A stretch of 64,000 bases of DNA from positions 2,455-66,454 of the forward strand of contig WBMW01005466.1 in assembly GCA_013396635.1 (NCBI GenBank), in the 5' to 3' direction. The translations under genes were made by a program, and so were the position numbers. This document shows positions 38,001-51,331 of this stretch, one piece after another. The number at the start of each line of letters is the position of its first letter. Position 1 is the first letter of the stretch. The notes under the pieces were generated by a model. It did no database searches. It was not told the DNA's origin and saw only the letters and a list, made by a program, of their open reading frames with translations. The DNA comes from Penelope pileata (lineage: Eukaryota > Chordata > Aves > Galliformes > Cracidae).

Positions 38001-41000
38001 TATTTTTGACTTGGTGCACTTCAGAAGAATGCCAGTTTTCTGAGCTCCAGAAAGCAGAATATTAGAAACCTTTTAATAGAAGCCTTTGATATTAATTTTC
38101 TATACCTCAAATTTATTCTGAAGTTCCTCTTTCAGGAAGGCCATGGAAATACAAAGAACATAGAACTTTTTTTCTTTCATTCTTTACTCAGCACTAGAAA
38201 GGCAGCACTGGCATTAACACAATAACTTTTAAAGATTGCTAAGCATCCATGTGGCATAAATTTACTGTGTCACCCATGATGCCATGGTATAAAGGAAGAA
38301 ATAGTTCTGTTCACATGGATAATATAGCCCAGTGAATTTGCCACCCTGCTTGAAATCTGTACCTAAAACATGCATCTGAGCCCCCTCTGATTCACAGCGC
38401 CATCCTTGGTGGTTGCAGGACAGCATCTGTGCATACCAGGAGCCACTGCTGCACTTGCTCTCCAACAGGCATACTTCAGCATAACTCCAGGCAAAATGCG
38501 TACAGTGAGAAATGAAAGGGAAAGGCATTTCTCCATCTGTTTTTATATTTAGAATCCAAGATGGTACAAGTCTAGGAATAACCAACAGCACAACAGCACC
38601 AGATTGTTTAAATAATATTATCTGATATATTTTGGAGGCCTAAAAGCTACAGGCAAAAGCCTAAAAGCAGCAGCTGAAGTAAGAGAGAGAGTAAGCTATC
38701 TTCTTGGCAACACTGAAAAGAACACTGACACGACTGTTTTGAACAGAAATTTTCTTCTCTCCCAGTACTTTCTAAAAGCTTCCTAAAGTAGCTGGCTGAG
38801 ACATTACCCCTTCCAGCTAGGAAAGCAGAGGTGATGGAAGTGAGACATGCCAGCAAAATCAGCAGAGGTTCAAGGCAGCCTAAAGGCAGCTGGCTCCCTT
38901 CAAAAGATATGCTAAGAAAAATTTATGAGCAAAGCCCTGAAGGGAAGAACACAACTCCTCACCTATTTAAAATAAAGCTGTTACAGACTATTAATCCATT
39001 ATAGCAAACATTCAGTTGTTGTGTCCTCCTTCCATTCAGTTCACCACAAGTCCCATGCACTTTCATGGGAAAAAGAAGAGATCTGGATCCGAGCTTAAAC
39101 CAAAGCCAGTACAGACAACAAGAACAGCCTTTCACATGAGTCATTTTCAACCATGTGACTTGGCAGTTGACAGAATGCTAAATGTAACTAAATCAATCAA
39201 TCAGTTACTTCTACAGGAGCTTAGCGTGTGAAAAAACTATGGATTAGAATTTTCTTCACAGGTTCACAAGTAAAATAATCAGACCATAATCCAAAACAAA
39301 ATGAAGATCTCTCTAAGTCGAAGAAAATACAGGGATAGGTTAAAATGAAAAAGAAAGTGTGGATGAATAGGGGAACACACAGTACCCTTAAACCTTAAAC
39401 CTTTAAACTTATGAACTGACTTCATATTTGTGAAGCCAAATCAAGCATCACATTCAGATTTCCACAACATATGGCACAATAACCACTAATGAAGTCAAAG
39501 GGAAAATAAAACTTCTTTCATTTTACAAAATCAGCTTGTTGGTAACGAGATTCATTGAAGTGGTATGATATACATACACCATAGGTGGGAAACCTTGAGA
39601 AATTCTAAGAAATAGGAAAATCTAGTCCACTATGGAAAAAAGTTGGGAGGACTCACTGGCTTCAGTACATCATTTTTAAAGAAGGCAACAGCATAGTTCT
39701 AAACTGTGAACCCACTAATTGCGACAGACATATTTCCATTGAAATGTTCTGCTAAAATCAGCTAAGTCAGTCATCTGAGGACTCAGCAAAACTGAAGATA
39801 ACAGGAAAACCCCATAAAATTCTTCTACATATTCCCCATCCTCTTGGCCTGTGGCAGTAACAAGTAACATCAAGTCCTTAAGACCTTACCATGTATTCTT
39901 GTTCAAGAATGGTTGAAATGAAGAATTACACAAGAAAATGCTATTGAGACTTTCCTACCAATAATGTCTCGCCATTGCTAGAAATAAATTTATATCTAGC
40001 ACTGAGTTGTCTCCTTCACAATTGTTCTACAGTGAAGAATCAAACCTGATGCAGATTCTGCTCTTTACAGCACCATATCACTGAAGACAGTACTTGGGAT
40101 ACTTCCACAGTAGAGCTTCTAGGAGAGGTGCTAGTTTGGGCTGCAAGGAGAAGGGACAGTGCGGAATGATGCCAGCTTGCTTACCAGCTCACCCATCGCA
40201 GAGCAGCTGTAGGGAGGCTAAGTACTACCACAAGACTACCTGGTGTTGGGTTTTTACTGAGAAAGAACAATTGCTGCAACCACAACATTGTAACCTTTAT
40301 TATACCCCTTGCAATTATTAGTAGTATGTATGTGGAAGAAAATGACAAAAGAGGTTATTCCAAGTGAAAAGAGGATACAGGCCTCACTTTATCACTGTGC
40401 GAGTAAATGACTTTTCCTGTCACAGTTCAGCTACTGAATTGAAGGAGGGAATAACAATTAGGTTTGATTTGCCAGCTCCATTCATTTTTCACATTTTTCA
40501 AAAAAAAAAAAAAAAAACTAAAAGAACTACAAGAAGAAATGTTTTCCTCTCTCTTGTTTAGAAACTTCAGTTTGGAGGATCTATAAAAAATGAAAGGTGA
40601 GCTAGATGTTATTTCAGTGCCAAGCGGAGAGGCAGGCTATACTTCCTTTTATCCAGCAACTCAAGACTCCTGGTGTTCACAGAGAATTTAGGAGCTCAGG
40701 TTCATCTATCCCCAATTTTGGAGAAAATGTAATGCTGTACCTTTAATTTGCCCCTAACCGTAAGGCTACAGGGAATTTCAGCACAAGTTTTGATTACATC
40801 CTTACCCTGTTCAGCTTAAATATTCAATACAACAGTAACTGGAGAAGAGACTCCTACCCAGGCCTTCTCATACAATGCTATGAGAAATAAATCTTATTTC
40901 ATCTGGCAAAATTATTTTTAATGTAGCAGTTGCTGAAATAAAATAATACAAGCTTACCGATGCTGACTAATGCCAACGGACACTGGTAAAAATTCTTAGC

Positions 41001-41130
41001 ACGTAACTTCAATTCATTTTGAAAAACAGCTGGCTGACCAGTGTGCTTCCCTGAATAACTTCCTAATGCAGGGCACGGTATAGTCATCATAGTATATACC
41101 ATGCAGGTCCACAGAATGTTATCGTGCTTA
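32001..41130. other. AT-rich non-coding DNA
   Basis: I found nothing beyond short frames without motifs (for example 34900-35235 plus and 38262-38591 minus), A-rich runs (36212-36231, 40501-40517) and a short 7-bp CCTTAAA triplet at about 39386-39408. No splice-bounded exon or RNA gene can be supported. Confidence 0.5.
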
Positions 41131-41551
41131 CCTTCTCAACTCCCTTATGAGGAAAGGCTGAGTGAACTGGGTCTGTTCAGGCTTGAGAAAAGAAAACAAG
41201 AAGACTGAGAGAGGATCTTATCAATGTCTATAAATATCTAAAGTGCCAGAGGCAAAGGGACACGGCCAGACTCTTTTCAGTAGTGTGTGGGGACAGGACA
41301 AGGAGAAATGGCCACAAACTGGAGCACAGAAAGTTCTGCACAAATATGCGTAAGAACTTCTTCATGGTGAGGGTGACGGAGCACTGGAACAGGCTGCTCA
41401 GGGAGGTTGTGGAGTCTCCTTCTCTGGAGAAATTCAAGACCCATCTGGACGGCGACCTGCGCGACCTGCTGTAGGGAACCTGCTTTGGCAGGGAGGATGG
41501 ACTCGATCTCTAGAGGTCCCTTCCAATCCCTCCGATTATGTGATTCTCCCA
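41131..41551 (+). mobile_element. CR1 LINE, 3' end with ORF2 tail and 3' UTR
   Basis: This 5'-truncated chicken-repeat-1 non-LTR retrotransposon is about 420 bases long, as expected from target-primed reverse transcription. It covers the last part of the reverse-transcriptase ORF2, a stop at 41472-41474, and the short CR1 3' UTR (GGACTCGATCTCTAGAGGTC, CCCTTCCAATCCC) ending in ATTATGTGATTCT, a drifted form of the ATTCTATG terminal repeat. No poly-A tail is present, which fits CR1. The left border is judged from where CR1-like sequence (CTTATGAGGAAAGGCTGAG) begins. Confidence 0.93.
41190..41474 (+). pseudogene. CR1 ORF2 C-terminal fragment
   Basis: The frame is open from about 41190 to the TAG at 41472-41474. 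It encodes the conserved C-terminal tail of CR1 ORF2 that follows the reverse-transcriptase domain: REDLINVYKYLK, then ARLFSVVCGDRTRRNGHKLE, then NMRKNFFMVRVTEHWNRL, and finally the VVESPSLEKFKTHLDGDL segment. No in-frame stop occurs in this piece, so it is fairly young among the CR1 remains here. It has no endonuclease or polymerase domain and cannot be functional. Confidence 0.9.
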
Positions 41552-44500
41552 AGTGAATACTTAACTATTTATACCAAGTGAAGCCATCTCTATGGAGAGA
41601 CAAAGATTTCTACCCACTGTAATTCCTAAAATTAAAATCTTTTAAGAAGGAAAAGAAAAAACATTCTGGACCCTTCATATTTAGGGTAAGTAGTAACCAT
41701 GCATAACTCAGGAAAATGCTCCAGTATTGCTGTGTCAACAGTGCAAAAACCAAATGGCATATTCAGCATAAAAAACTATAAATTCTCTCAGTCAGTTGAA
41801 TCTTACATTTTCCAGTAAACAAACTACTTGTCAAAATAATTCTTTTTTCATTCCTATCTGACTTTGATTGCTGCAGTCCTCAGAGATTTGTAGTTAGAAA
41901 CCAAATTAAAAATAAAAGGCAGTAAGCAGTGCACCTCAGTACTCTTTTCAGATCGCAGACATTACGATTATTGCCCAACATAAAACACGGCACATTTAGT
42001 ACAGTATCCAGCAGTATACGTTTAAGAAAATTATTGTTTCATGAAAAAGTCTACGTTCCTCCTCCTGAGAATTAGAACCCGACAAAACTGAAGATACATT
42101 TAAAAGCACAGAGTAACATAAATTTCAAAATCCTTAAAGGATATGCTGCTTAAACTGTATTTCCTAAATTGGACCCATCTATTGGTCAAGATGAAGACTT
42201 TGGGGAAAAGAAATCTTAACCTTTGTCTTTGGGTAGACAACATTCATGTTACTAATTGCAACATTACAGTAAAATAACAAAACATGTTTTAAGTCTGATC
42301 TTGCCCAACATAATCATGTGTTTATGTAATACAAAATCTTAAATTGGATCTCAACTTTATGAATGTTTTAAGAAAAAAAGTAATTCCTATGCATGTAGTC
42401 ACCCATTCAAGCACTCACATTAACAGTTTATTTTCAGATCCTACCTACCACACTGATACGGTGATAAGGAGCTTATTACCAAATACAGTCAAAGGAAAAA
42501 ATGAGAGCAATAATTATTAATGTTTATCAGGAATATTTTGATAGCTTGAGCTTCATATGTGTCCTTTCTGCTTATCCCTACTACTTCTGCCCCAGCAACA
42601 TTTTCTCCCCCAGGTTGATTTCTAAAAAATAAAATAATAGCGGATAACTATTGTTTTCCTCCAGTACACTGTTAGAAATATCTCCCTCTGCAAAAATTAT
42701 CTTGTAATAGGCACAGTAGGGAGTTCTCCTAGCATATCACCAGTTTTCACTATCAAAATACATGAAATAGCATGCAGAAATGCTGGAACAGCTTTCATTT
42801 TAGAGTCTGCTTGAATGTAAAAGCAGTGCAGTGCTTTAGCTTCTCACCTCTGTTATACTTTCATCACACAGAAAAGCTAGTCAAGCTCTCATGTGCCGTA
42901 TGACCTTCCACGCTCATTAGAAGCTTTTTGGCAAGCTCGTAATTCAGAAATGCTTTTCTTCATGCAATGTTACTTCCAAAGCAAGTGTCAGATTCTAGCC
43001 AGGTCTATAAAATATCCCTCATCTGATAAACACACATGATTTTTTTAACCAGAACTTTTGACCTGATAGACATTTAGAAACAGGCTGCCTGCAGACGTGT
43101 AAAATCAGGGCATAATTTCTAAGATGAGCCTTATAACCTTCTGTGGTGGTTTATTTATCTTCCCCTTCTGTCTTATTTTTCCCTGATAACAGTCATAATC
43201 ACCAGAAACGTTACCAAATTTTTAAGTAGATACAGTTGAAAGACAAAATGTGTCCAATTATCTGGTGTTTGCCCATAAAAATCGATCCAGTTAGCTCACC
43301 ATAAAGTGTGAAATCCAGCAAAATAAAACAATGGTTATTATACCCAAACATGTTGTTCTGCAATTAATGACTTTTTTTTTCCTTTAAAAGACAGTGTAGA
43401 ATTATGATTGCTATGACTAAAATCTTATACTTGGATTTTATTTTCATTTACTCCTATCATTTTCTACTATTCTTTTTTCATCCTTAGAAAAGTTTATGCC
43501 TTCATCTCCTATCACAACTAATATTCTAGTTTTGTTGAAATCCTGCAGACTGTATTAATATATAACTACTTGATTCTACTGATACTAGCCAAAAGTTAAT
43601 TTCATAAAGAATCAAAAATGTATTTATTCATAGAAGCATGTGTTTTTTTAAATGGAAATAGCAATAGAAGGAAAATAATCTATTGCTGATGCCACAGAAT
43701 CACATGCGCAGAAGAATTCTTTCCATTTTTTTCTTCATTCCCACATACCCTGTCCCTCTCTATACCAAAGGTGATATTGCTTCTAAAACGTGTTATATTT
43801 TTAAAATTATATTTTTAAGTTCATCCTAAAAGCTCTTTATGAATTGCGTGGATATATAGCTTTAATGCAAACTGAAAATATATTTTTAATTCTTTCCTCT
43901 GAGTACAGCTTTTCGCTTGACATTCTACATTCACATTCTATTTCCTATTCAGATACATTCTCTGAAAACTGAAATAGGAATCAAACATGATAATGCAGAA
44001 ACAGAAGGAGAATGTAATGATAGCCTTGATTTGAAGAGATCTCCCTACTAGAATAAAAACAATATATATTATTCCTGGGATTTGGACCATCTTTTTCAAG
44101 TCACTGACTCAAATCCAGCTCAGAAGTGAATTTCGATTATTGTGAGCTCCCATTTTGTGATCTACTCTTCTCAGTTCAGCATCTAGTGGACAGGCATCCA
44201 CAACATAATAGCTACTATTGCAAGTGATACCAATTAGTGATTTACTCAGTGTTTATGTCCAGTAATGGGGCACAATAGGAAACATTCCCAAGTGGTACTT
44301 GTGCCATACTCAGTTGCTTAATTTTAATAACTCCTCTTTGCACCACTGGAACATGCAAAGAGGGGAAGAGAGAAAAAGGAAAAGGCAACTTCGTGTCCTA
44401 GACTATCCATGTAGAAACTTTAATAAACCTCAAATATCAAAAAGTGAAAACAATCCATTGCCATCTTGGCTATTGAGATACTTAGTAGACATTCTTACAG

Positions 44501-47500
44501 ATTGACTATATGGGACAGGAACAGCACAAAAAATGAGCTTGGATCTTGATATGTTTGGCTAGGGAAAGTGCTCTTAGTGTAAAAGAAGAAAAAACAAGAA
44601 CCTTCAAGAACTTGTGGCAGGTGGACGGGGCAGACCAGAGTTGCTATCCCTCAATGTCCCCCAGATACCAGCCACTCTTCAGCACTAAACTTTTTGCAGT
44701 CAATATCCAAAGAAAGGTAAATGCTGACAGGCAAGGATGATAGAACTAGTGACTTGGCAAATTTCAAATATTAGAGAAGAAAGAAGGGGAAAGAATCTGA
44801 GACTACTACAACACACGATGGAACACATGCCTGCATTCCAACAGAAAACAGCGCACTGTTCCAGGTATACCAGTGGCTGTTGTCCTCCCTTCTCCTTTGT
44901 AGAATGGTTATTGCTGCACTGATGGTGCCAAGAAGCACATCAGCATTCTGGGAAGGCTACACTAATTATCCAGAGAGCACATCCTTTGTAAGATTAACTT
45001 ACAAAATTTTTAATGAGTTACTAGAGTGAAGATATTTGGAAGAATTTCTCAGATCAAATAACATCAAATAATTAAGTCTCAACAGTCAAAAAAGGCAAGT
45101 TAAATGTAGAATTCAAAAGTCGTAGATGATTCATCAATTACAGAGAGCTTTGGACAAAATCCTGCTGTTCCTGCTCCCCTCCTTCCCTTTCACTCTAAAG
45201 GGTTCTTTCAAAAATAAGTATGGGAAGACAGACAAAGACTCTATTATGGAGGCCTTTAATGAGCTAGTCTTGTGAACTTACTTCATTCAGTTACTAACTA
45301 ATTGTATGTATCATCCCCAGTGTAAAGCCTCATGAACATCTAGCATTCTCCTTTTACTCACCAATAGCAAAAGGGCAATAAAATAGCAAGTCCCAGAAGC
45401 ATGGGACAGTGCAGTGTCCTTACATAATGGGGATTCTCAGTTGAGACCAAACCAGGAACTTTTTCAGACCTCTTACAAAGTCTTCTGTTCAAAACAGAAC
45501 CTAGTTGGAACCAAGACTTGACACATTTTTCATAATAGAGGGCTGCATCGAAGATAGGTAATACTGAAATGATCAGGACTTGCAGGCAGAGGTAAACAAC
45601 TTAAGAAGAAGTGTTTGACAAATACCAAAACCACACAATTTATATCTATCTTATAAGAACTTGACCCTCCAATTCCTGTATGATTATGCCTGTTGTAAGA
45701 TTTTATGTATGAAGATTTTATGATTTTATGAATGTACATCATGCTTTTCAGTAAAAACACCCTGAAACTGCTACCCACAGAAATGAGAAGTATCTCTTCC
45801 TCACATATATTTTTTGACAATAAATTTTATTTGCTTAATTTACTGATGTGTATAAAAATTTCTTTTTCTGATTGCTCTTTCTTTCCCTCTGCAGAGATAT
45901 AAACTTAAAATGTGACATTCTATGCCTTGAGTTTTGTCTTAAGTTTTTAATTCCCCATTTTTCACTAAGAATGGTGGTATGAACAACTAGTGAAATAAAG
46001 ATGCCATTATTTTCAATATCTGCACTGGACTTTTCAACTGCCAGTTTTGAAATAGTTTTGTTGCTGTTATTTTTTTTTAAACCAATTGCACTTTGCTTCA
46101 TGAGTTACAGTTGTCCAGTATTCTTTTTGAACTACATTCCATATTCATCATCATTACACATTTAGGCATCAGATAACAAATAACTTTGTAGGTTCAAAGA
46201 AAAGAATTTGTTCTGCATTTTAAAGAGCTATTCATTTTCTACTTTCAAATGAAAGCGCACTTATTTCTTCAAAAAGATTATTCCTCTTTCCTGATGAAGC
46301 TATGGAGTCTCCATTAGCGAGACCACAGGACTTCATCTTGAATAGAACTCCAATTTGTTTCATCATTCAGTCTCACTATTCATATTTTATGATGCATGCT
46401 TTTGACTTCTTGACTGTATTTAATTCCTTCTCATTAACGACACACACTTGTTTCTTATTCCTCTTTGTAAAGACCAATTATTGATCGACCTTAATGTAAC
46501 TGATGTATCTCTCCCCCATCAGTCATGTGTTTTAAAGCACACAATTTAACTGAATTCCTTCCTTCTATTACAGTTCCTCTATAATCCATTTCTGACGAGC
46601 ACTGCATTTGCTTTTATTCCCTATTCTTTGTGCTTCATTTCATCAAAAAATGTACAATTATGCTTTTTCATTTTATGTTAGTCAGTGCTATTAATTGTAG
46701 TAAAAGAAACTTAATCACCATAGTATTTTGTAAACGGAAAAAAATGGGAATTACTACTCAAGAAATGTACTCAGCATTTTTAAAAGGTAAAACATACTAA
46801 TACACTTGCATTTGTCAGACTCAAGCATAGTATACACTTGTAACATCACACTAAGTATCCATGTTTCTAGATTTCACATCAGCAAGCTTGTTATTCAAAG
46901 CCTAGGAAATTTTCCTCCCTTTTTTTAAAACCGTGATCTGAGTCTAACATGATATTAAGCTGATGACATTTTTGCTTTACATGCACACCATCCAAGCAGC
47001 ATTTTTGATTAGCATTTGTTTGTTACACAGACCCTTCTACACCCTATCTGTTCTGTATTTTTCTTTTTATGGTAATATGACAACAAATTAGTCAAAAAGT
47101 AGGAAGAGAAATATTTGGAAATCATTTTTCCGCATTAAAAGATTGCTCCTGGTGATGTCTAGTTAGCAAAGTACCTATCACATCATCCTCCCAAAAAGCA
47201 AGCTTCACCAGTTATGGAAGAATCAATGGCTGTTCTACAAAGGCCTATATTTTTATACCAATATCTAGGTACTTTCTAAATCACAATGGAATTGAACAAC
47301 TTATCTTGGCCAAGACATCTTAAAGATACAAACAAAAAAGAAATTTTCTTTCTGAAAGGAATTACATTCCTCGTTGATGGATGATTTTTACACACGGCCA
47401 TTTGGCCATGACTAAAGCAAAGATCAACAGCAGAACATATTGAAAGTAGTTCATCCTCCTCCACTTTTCAGTTGGAAGGCTGATGAGATGCAATAAAAAC

Positions 47501-47812
47501 AGATTTCCAGCACATTATTGCAATCACAGTTCAACAAATGTCACCATATTGTCTCTTCCTAGCATGTCTTAGAACACCCACAAACCCATAACTGATACAA
47601 GTGAGTAATCTTTTCCCAGAACCAGCAAGACCAAAAATACTTTTTCAGCAGCAGCAGTCCTTCCATCATCTCCCCTGTGGCATGGAAGTCGTGATTCAAG
47701 AAGGAATTAACAGCAGTGAGGTAAAAACATACCTCTTAATTTCTGTCACCAAAACATGCCTCTCCACCACTTTATGGGCTATGAGAAGTTACTTGACTAA
47801 GTACAGTGATGT
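41552..47812. other. AT-rich non-coding DNA
   Basis: No gene was recognised. A few short internal repeats are visible, for example GATTTTATG repeated at about 45695-45736. All open frames are below 100 codons and carry no known motif. Confidence 0.5.
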
Positions 47813-48221
47813 TGTGATCGCTTAGCTGAATCTGAGAAACAGATTCAACAGCAAGGATTCTCACTGTTAAGTGGGTATTCCTTTACTAGCGGCGGCGGGC
47901 AGCACTGGGGATACCTCCACCATAAGTGCCGCACTCCCCTAGAGAACACACTCCCCTATATACCTACAAAGAAATGCGTAAACACTACATTTTCCCAGAA
48001 TTCTATATATATGCAAGACTATTCCAGGAACTAATGAATACATGCTAATGCCCTCCTGTGCATGCAGTGAAGTTGTGTGGGGCAGCTCTGCGGGTCTCTT
48101 GGTGGTCATTAGGGAGTATTCTTCACTACAATGGTCTTCATCACCACGTCGTTGTCATGGGTACTATCTGCTGCATCCCTCCGGCCACCACAAACCAGTC
48201 TTTGTTCCTTTGTGTATAACA
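47813..48221 (-). mobile_element. ERV LTR, family B, minus strand (solo)
   Basis: Read on the minus strand this has the layout of an avian retroviral LTR. The start is TGTTATACACAAAGG near 48221. A TATATA box lies in GGTATATAGGGGAGTG (complement at about 47953-47967). A GC-rich R segment follows (CCCCAGTGCTGCCCGCCGCC) with an AGTAAA-type polyadenylation signal (complement at 47882-47887). U5 contains GAATACCCACTTAACAGTGAG and ends near ATCACA. This arrangement, with a short TATA-to-polyA distance and GCCCGCCGCT before the signal, resembles avian beta/alpha-like (ERVK-type) LTRs as I remember them. No internal viral genes flank it, so it is probably a solo LTR. No clean target-site duplication was found, so the borders are approximate. 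Confidence 0.6.
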
Positions 48222-48548
48222 TTGGCAAGGCCAGCACTTCAACAACTTCATTGTCTTCAGTAACCTTCTGTTGCTGTAGCAGTTAGATATGGCACACTAG
48301 AAAGATACATTTTCTACTGGATATGCGCTTTTCGGATCCCCATGCAAACCCCTCACATTTAGCCACACGGCAATAATTACAGCATTGGATCATTACACAG
48401 GTTGAAGTATAAACAGCAGCTACAGCTATGACAATCAGAAACAACTGTTTGAGCCATTACAGATTGGGCAACCAGGATTCCAAATCTCTTCAAAGCCCTG
48501 AGAAGCCTTTAGTCACTTCATGTAAGACCCTAGCTAGGTCCCAGATTT
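48222..48548. other. Short non-coding spacer
   Basis: This spacer between the family B LTR and the CR1 tail shows no recognisable feature. Confidence 0.5.
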
Positions 48549-48656
48549 CATAGAATCATAGAATGGCCTGAGTTGGAAGGGACCCCAAGGATCATCAGGT
48601 TCCAACCCCTCTGCCACAGGCAGGGCCACCAACCTCCAGATTAGGCACTAGACCAG
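48549..48656 (-). mobile_element. CR1 LINE 3' terminal fragment, minus strand
   Basis: CATAGAATCATAGAATGG followed by GAGTTGGAAGGGACC and ATCATCAGGTTCCAACCCC is the reverse complement of a CR1 3' UTR with its terminal octamer repeats at the low-coordinate end. It is about 108 bases long, severely 5'-truncated and without coding sequence. Confidence 0.93.
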
Positions 48657-50830
48657 ATTTTCTCAAGACCGGTCACAATCCTCCCGCTCTGATGTATATG
48701 CACGTAACAGCTCATGTTAACAACTGTACAGACACCTCCTTGTGAGGCCAGTGAGAGATCTAAAGCCATTCTATTTTGCATTGCCATCTGGGATAATCTT
48801 AATACTTCTATCTGCAAAGCTTGGAGTATCTAACTCAGCATACATACACTGTGCAAGTAACTAAACCAAGGCCAAGGCCCTGCTTCATAGCCAATTGAAT
48901 TTTTTAAATTATCTTATTTGTATCTCTCTAGCCATCTTGACATTTTAGGCAGACAACATTTATAGTTGGTATTTTCACATACCTAACAAGCCTGATATTA
49001 CGCATTACAAAGAATATAAAATATCTTCATACAACTTCAGTATCTCACAAATCAGATGGTGTTCCATAAAAAAGATGGCTAATCACAAAACAAAAAAATG
49101 AAAAATGTACCATGCTTCTTAGTAATCTGTTACAATGAATGCTTGCCCTCATTGCTGGCAGTTTTCACCATCTTTCCAGTTTGGACTTTACTGACTTAAA
49201 TTTCCAGCTGTTGGATCTTGTTATACCTTTGCTTGGGAGACTAAGAAGACCACTATTATCAAGTAATCACATCATCCCCTACGTGGTCAATTTCTCCCCT
49301 TTGCAAGCAATAATCCAACACGATGTTTATGTGTAGGTAGTAACTGTGAGAAAGGCAGGCAGGAGTACACTCAGTATACTCATGTCGTGCCGCTCCTTTT
49401 TACAATAATATTGAATTAATAGCTATGTTATTATTTAGATTATTAGTTCATATATTGCAATCTATTCATATCCCACAGCTAAGCAGCATGTAAAAACACC
49501 AGGTGGCAAAAATCTGTATTTTTTCCAATTAAAATACATAAGCCTGCACAAAAGCTCTAAAAACACTGAAGTATGGCACAGCACTTTCAATGGCTCACTG
49601 ATTAGCCAAATTATTCTCAGGTAATTTGTTATCTCTTTAGGAATCCTCAATTTATACTTTCCAGTGAGCTAAGCTCAATTTTTGCATCAGTGTTTTCCTG
49701 AATTAAGTCTACATGACTTTTCTATTCAGAAAGTCTCATTTTAGCAATCAGCATAGGAAGGTAATCAGAGCCCATTTACACAGTAAGTTAAGTTAAAATT
49801 CATTAGTACCTGTTGCTCTGTATCAAACTTTGCTGTTCATTCTAAATCATGTTTCAGTTTAGCAGAAAGAATGACTCGTACGTACATACGCTACACCAGA
49901 CAACTACAGTTAAAATGGAGTTACAAGTTGTAATGATCAGATGTTTTTAATTTGTTTATACTACTTAGTTTTCTTTCAAAAAGAAATAATAATAGAGGCT
50001 GCCAAATCTAGTGGGCTTCAGGACCCAGGATTCCTCAGCTGAAATATTTCAAGCTCCCAGGTGGAGCCAGAAGGAAGGCTGCCTGTGTATTCTCAGACAG
50101 GTACACGCTATTAATATATATACATGTAAATACACAAGGCCAGCCACACAGATCACCACAGACTAAGTTGTGCTTTTAGCAGTATCCATAATAGCCACAA
50201 GACTATCAATCTGGAGGGTTAGCACAGATGGCCTGATCCTCTGAATCTCTGGCTGATCACAACCAAGTGTGTGTCCACAACGTACGGACACACGAATGCT
50301 GCCTGCTGCTCCAGTAACTTGTTTTAGAGACACAGAATTGAGGTGGCACCACCCACACAGAAGATGGTTAGTAAAAGGATTTAAGAAAAACATAGGATGA
50401 CAGACGGTGGTAATCAAGCTCAGTCAGGCAAGCATACTAAGCAACACTAGAAGGATTGATCAAGCAAATAATTTGTCCAACACCTGACTGTGCTGAGACT
50501 AATTTGAACATGACATTTACAGCAAAATGGAGCAAAAAAAGGTTTTCCAGAATATTCACATTCTTGCTTCATTTGATAACTAGCAATGCCAGTTATTAAA
50601 AAAAAAAACTCATTATCTATTCTAAAAGGAAGGATACTTTCTGATAGGTTAATTAATTGGTGGCAACAAGGAACTTTTAATGTAATCACGGAAGCATTAT
50701 TAACGGTAATAAATTGCATCTTCCCTGAAGCAACATAAAATCAATGACTTTACAATAAATTGTTAAAATAATAGCAATGCTTTAAGACAATCTCTTATTT
50801 GAAATGTATGAAGGTTGTGATGTTATGGCC
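48657..50830. other. AT-rich non-coding DNA
   Basis: No gene or recognisable transposon was found. The short frames present (49139-49336, 50163-50417, 50447-50719) show no known domain. Confidence 0.5.
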
Positions 50831-51281
50831 TGTTGCGGTTTAGCCTGGCGAGCAGCTCAGCACCACACAGCCATTCGCTCACTTTCCCCACCCAGTGGGA
50901 TGGGGGAGAGAATCAGAAAAAGGTAAAACTTATGGGCTGAGATAAAGATAGTCTAATAGGACAGGAAATTAAGTGATAATTATAATAATAAAAATGTGCA
51001 AAACAAGTGATGCAAAATGCAAATGCTCACCACTTGCTGACCACTCAACCACTTACTGAGCAGAAGCAGCTCCCCCGGCCAACTTCCCCAGTTTGATACC
51101 CGAACAAGACTCCACATGGTATGGGACAACCCTTCGGCCAGTCTGGGTCATCTGTCCCTGCTGTGCCCCCTCTCAGCTTCTCATGCAGCCTCCTCACTGA
51201 TATAGCAGCACCAGAAGCTGAAATGTCCTTGACACGGTGTAAGTAGTGCTCAGCAACAGCTGAAACTGTGGGTTACCAACA
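50831..51281 (-). mobile_element. ERV LTR, family C, minus strand (solo)
   Basis: It begins TGTTGCGGTTTAGCC and ends GGTTACCAACA, so the termini are TGTTG...CAACA inverted repeats. Its reverse complement aligns along its whole length with the plus-strand LTR at 57084-57525. Shared blocks include GTTGCTGAGCA near the 5' end, a CATATG-like promoter area, TTTATCTCAG near the polyadenylation region, and the 3' GGTTAAACC/GGCTAAACC end. The two copies are about 451 and 442 bases. This LTR type is very common in birds and I associate it with ERVL-class elements. No internal region is present. A deleted mariner lies 50 bases beyond its 5' end. Confidence 0.8.
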
Positions 51282-51331
51282 TTGTTATTCTCCTAAATCC
51301 AATGGATGATAGGGATAGAAATATACACATA

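Noticed and set aside
38262..38591. A 109-codon minus-strand frame with several Cys and Trp
   Set aside because: No recognisable family or paired splice sites. The length is within what chance allows in 64 kb.
39386..39408. CCTTAAA repeated three times, telomere-like at first sight
   Set aside because: The unit is not the vertebrate TTAGGG repeat, there are only three imperfect copies, and it is ordinary low-complexity sequence.
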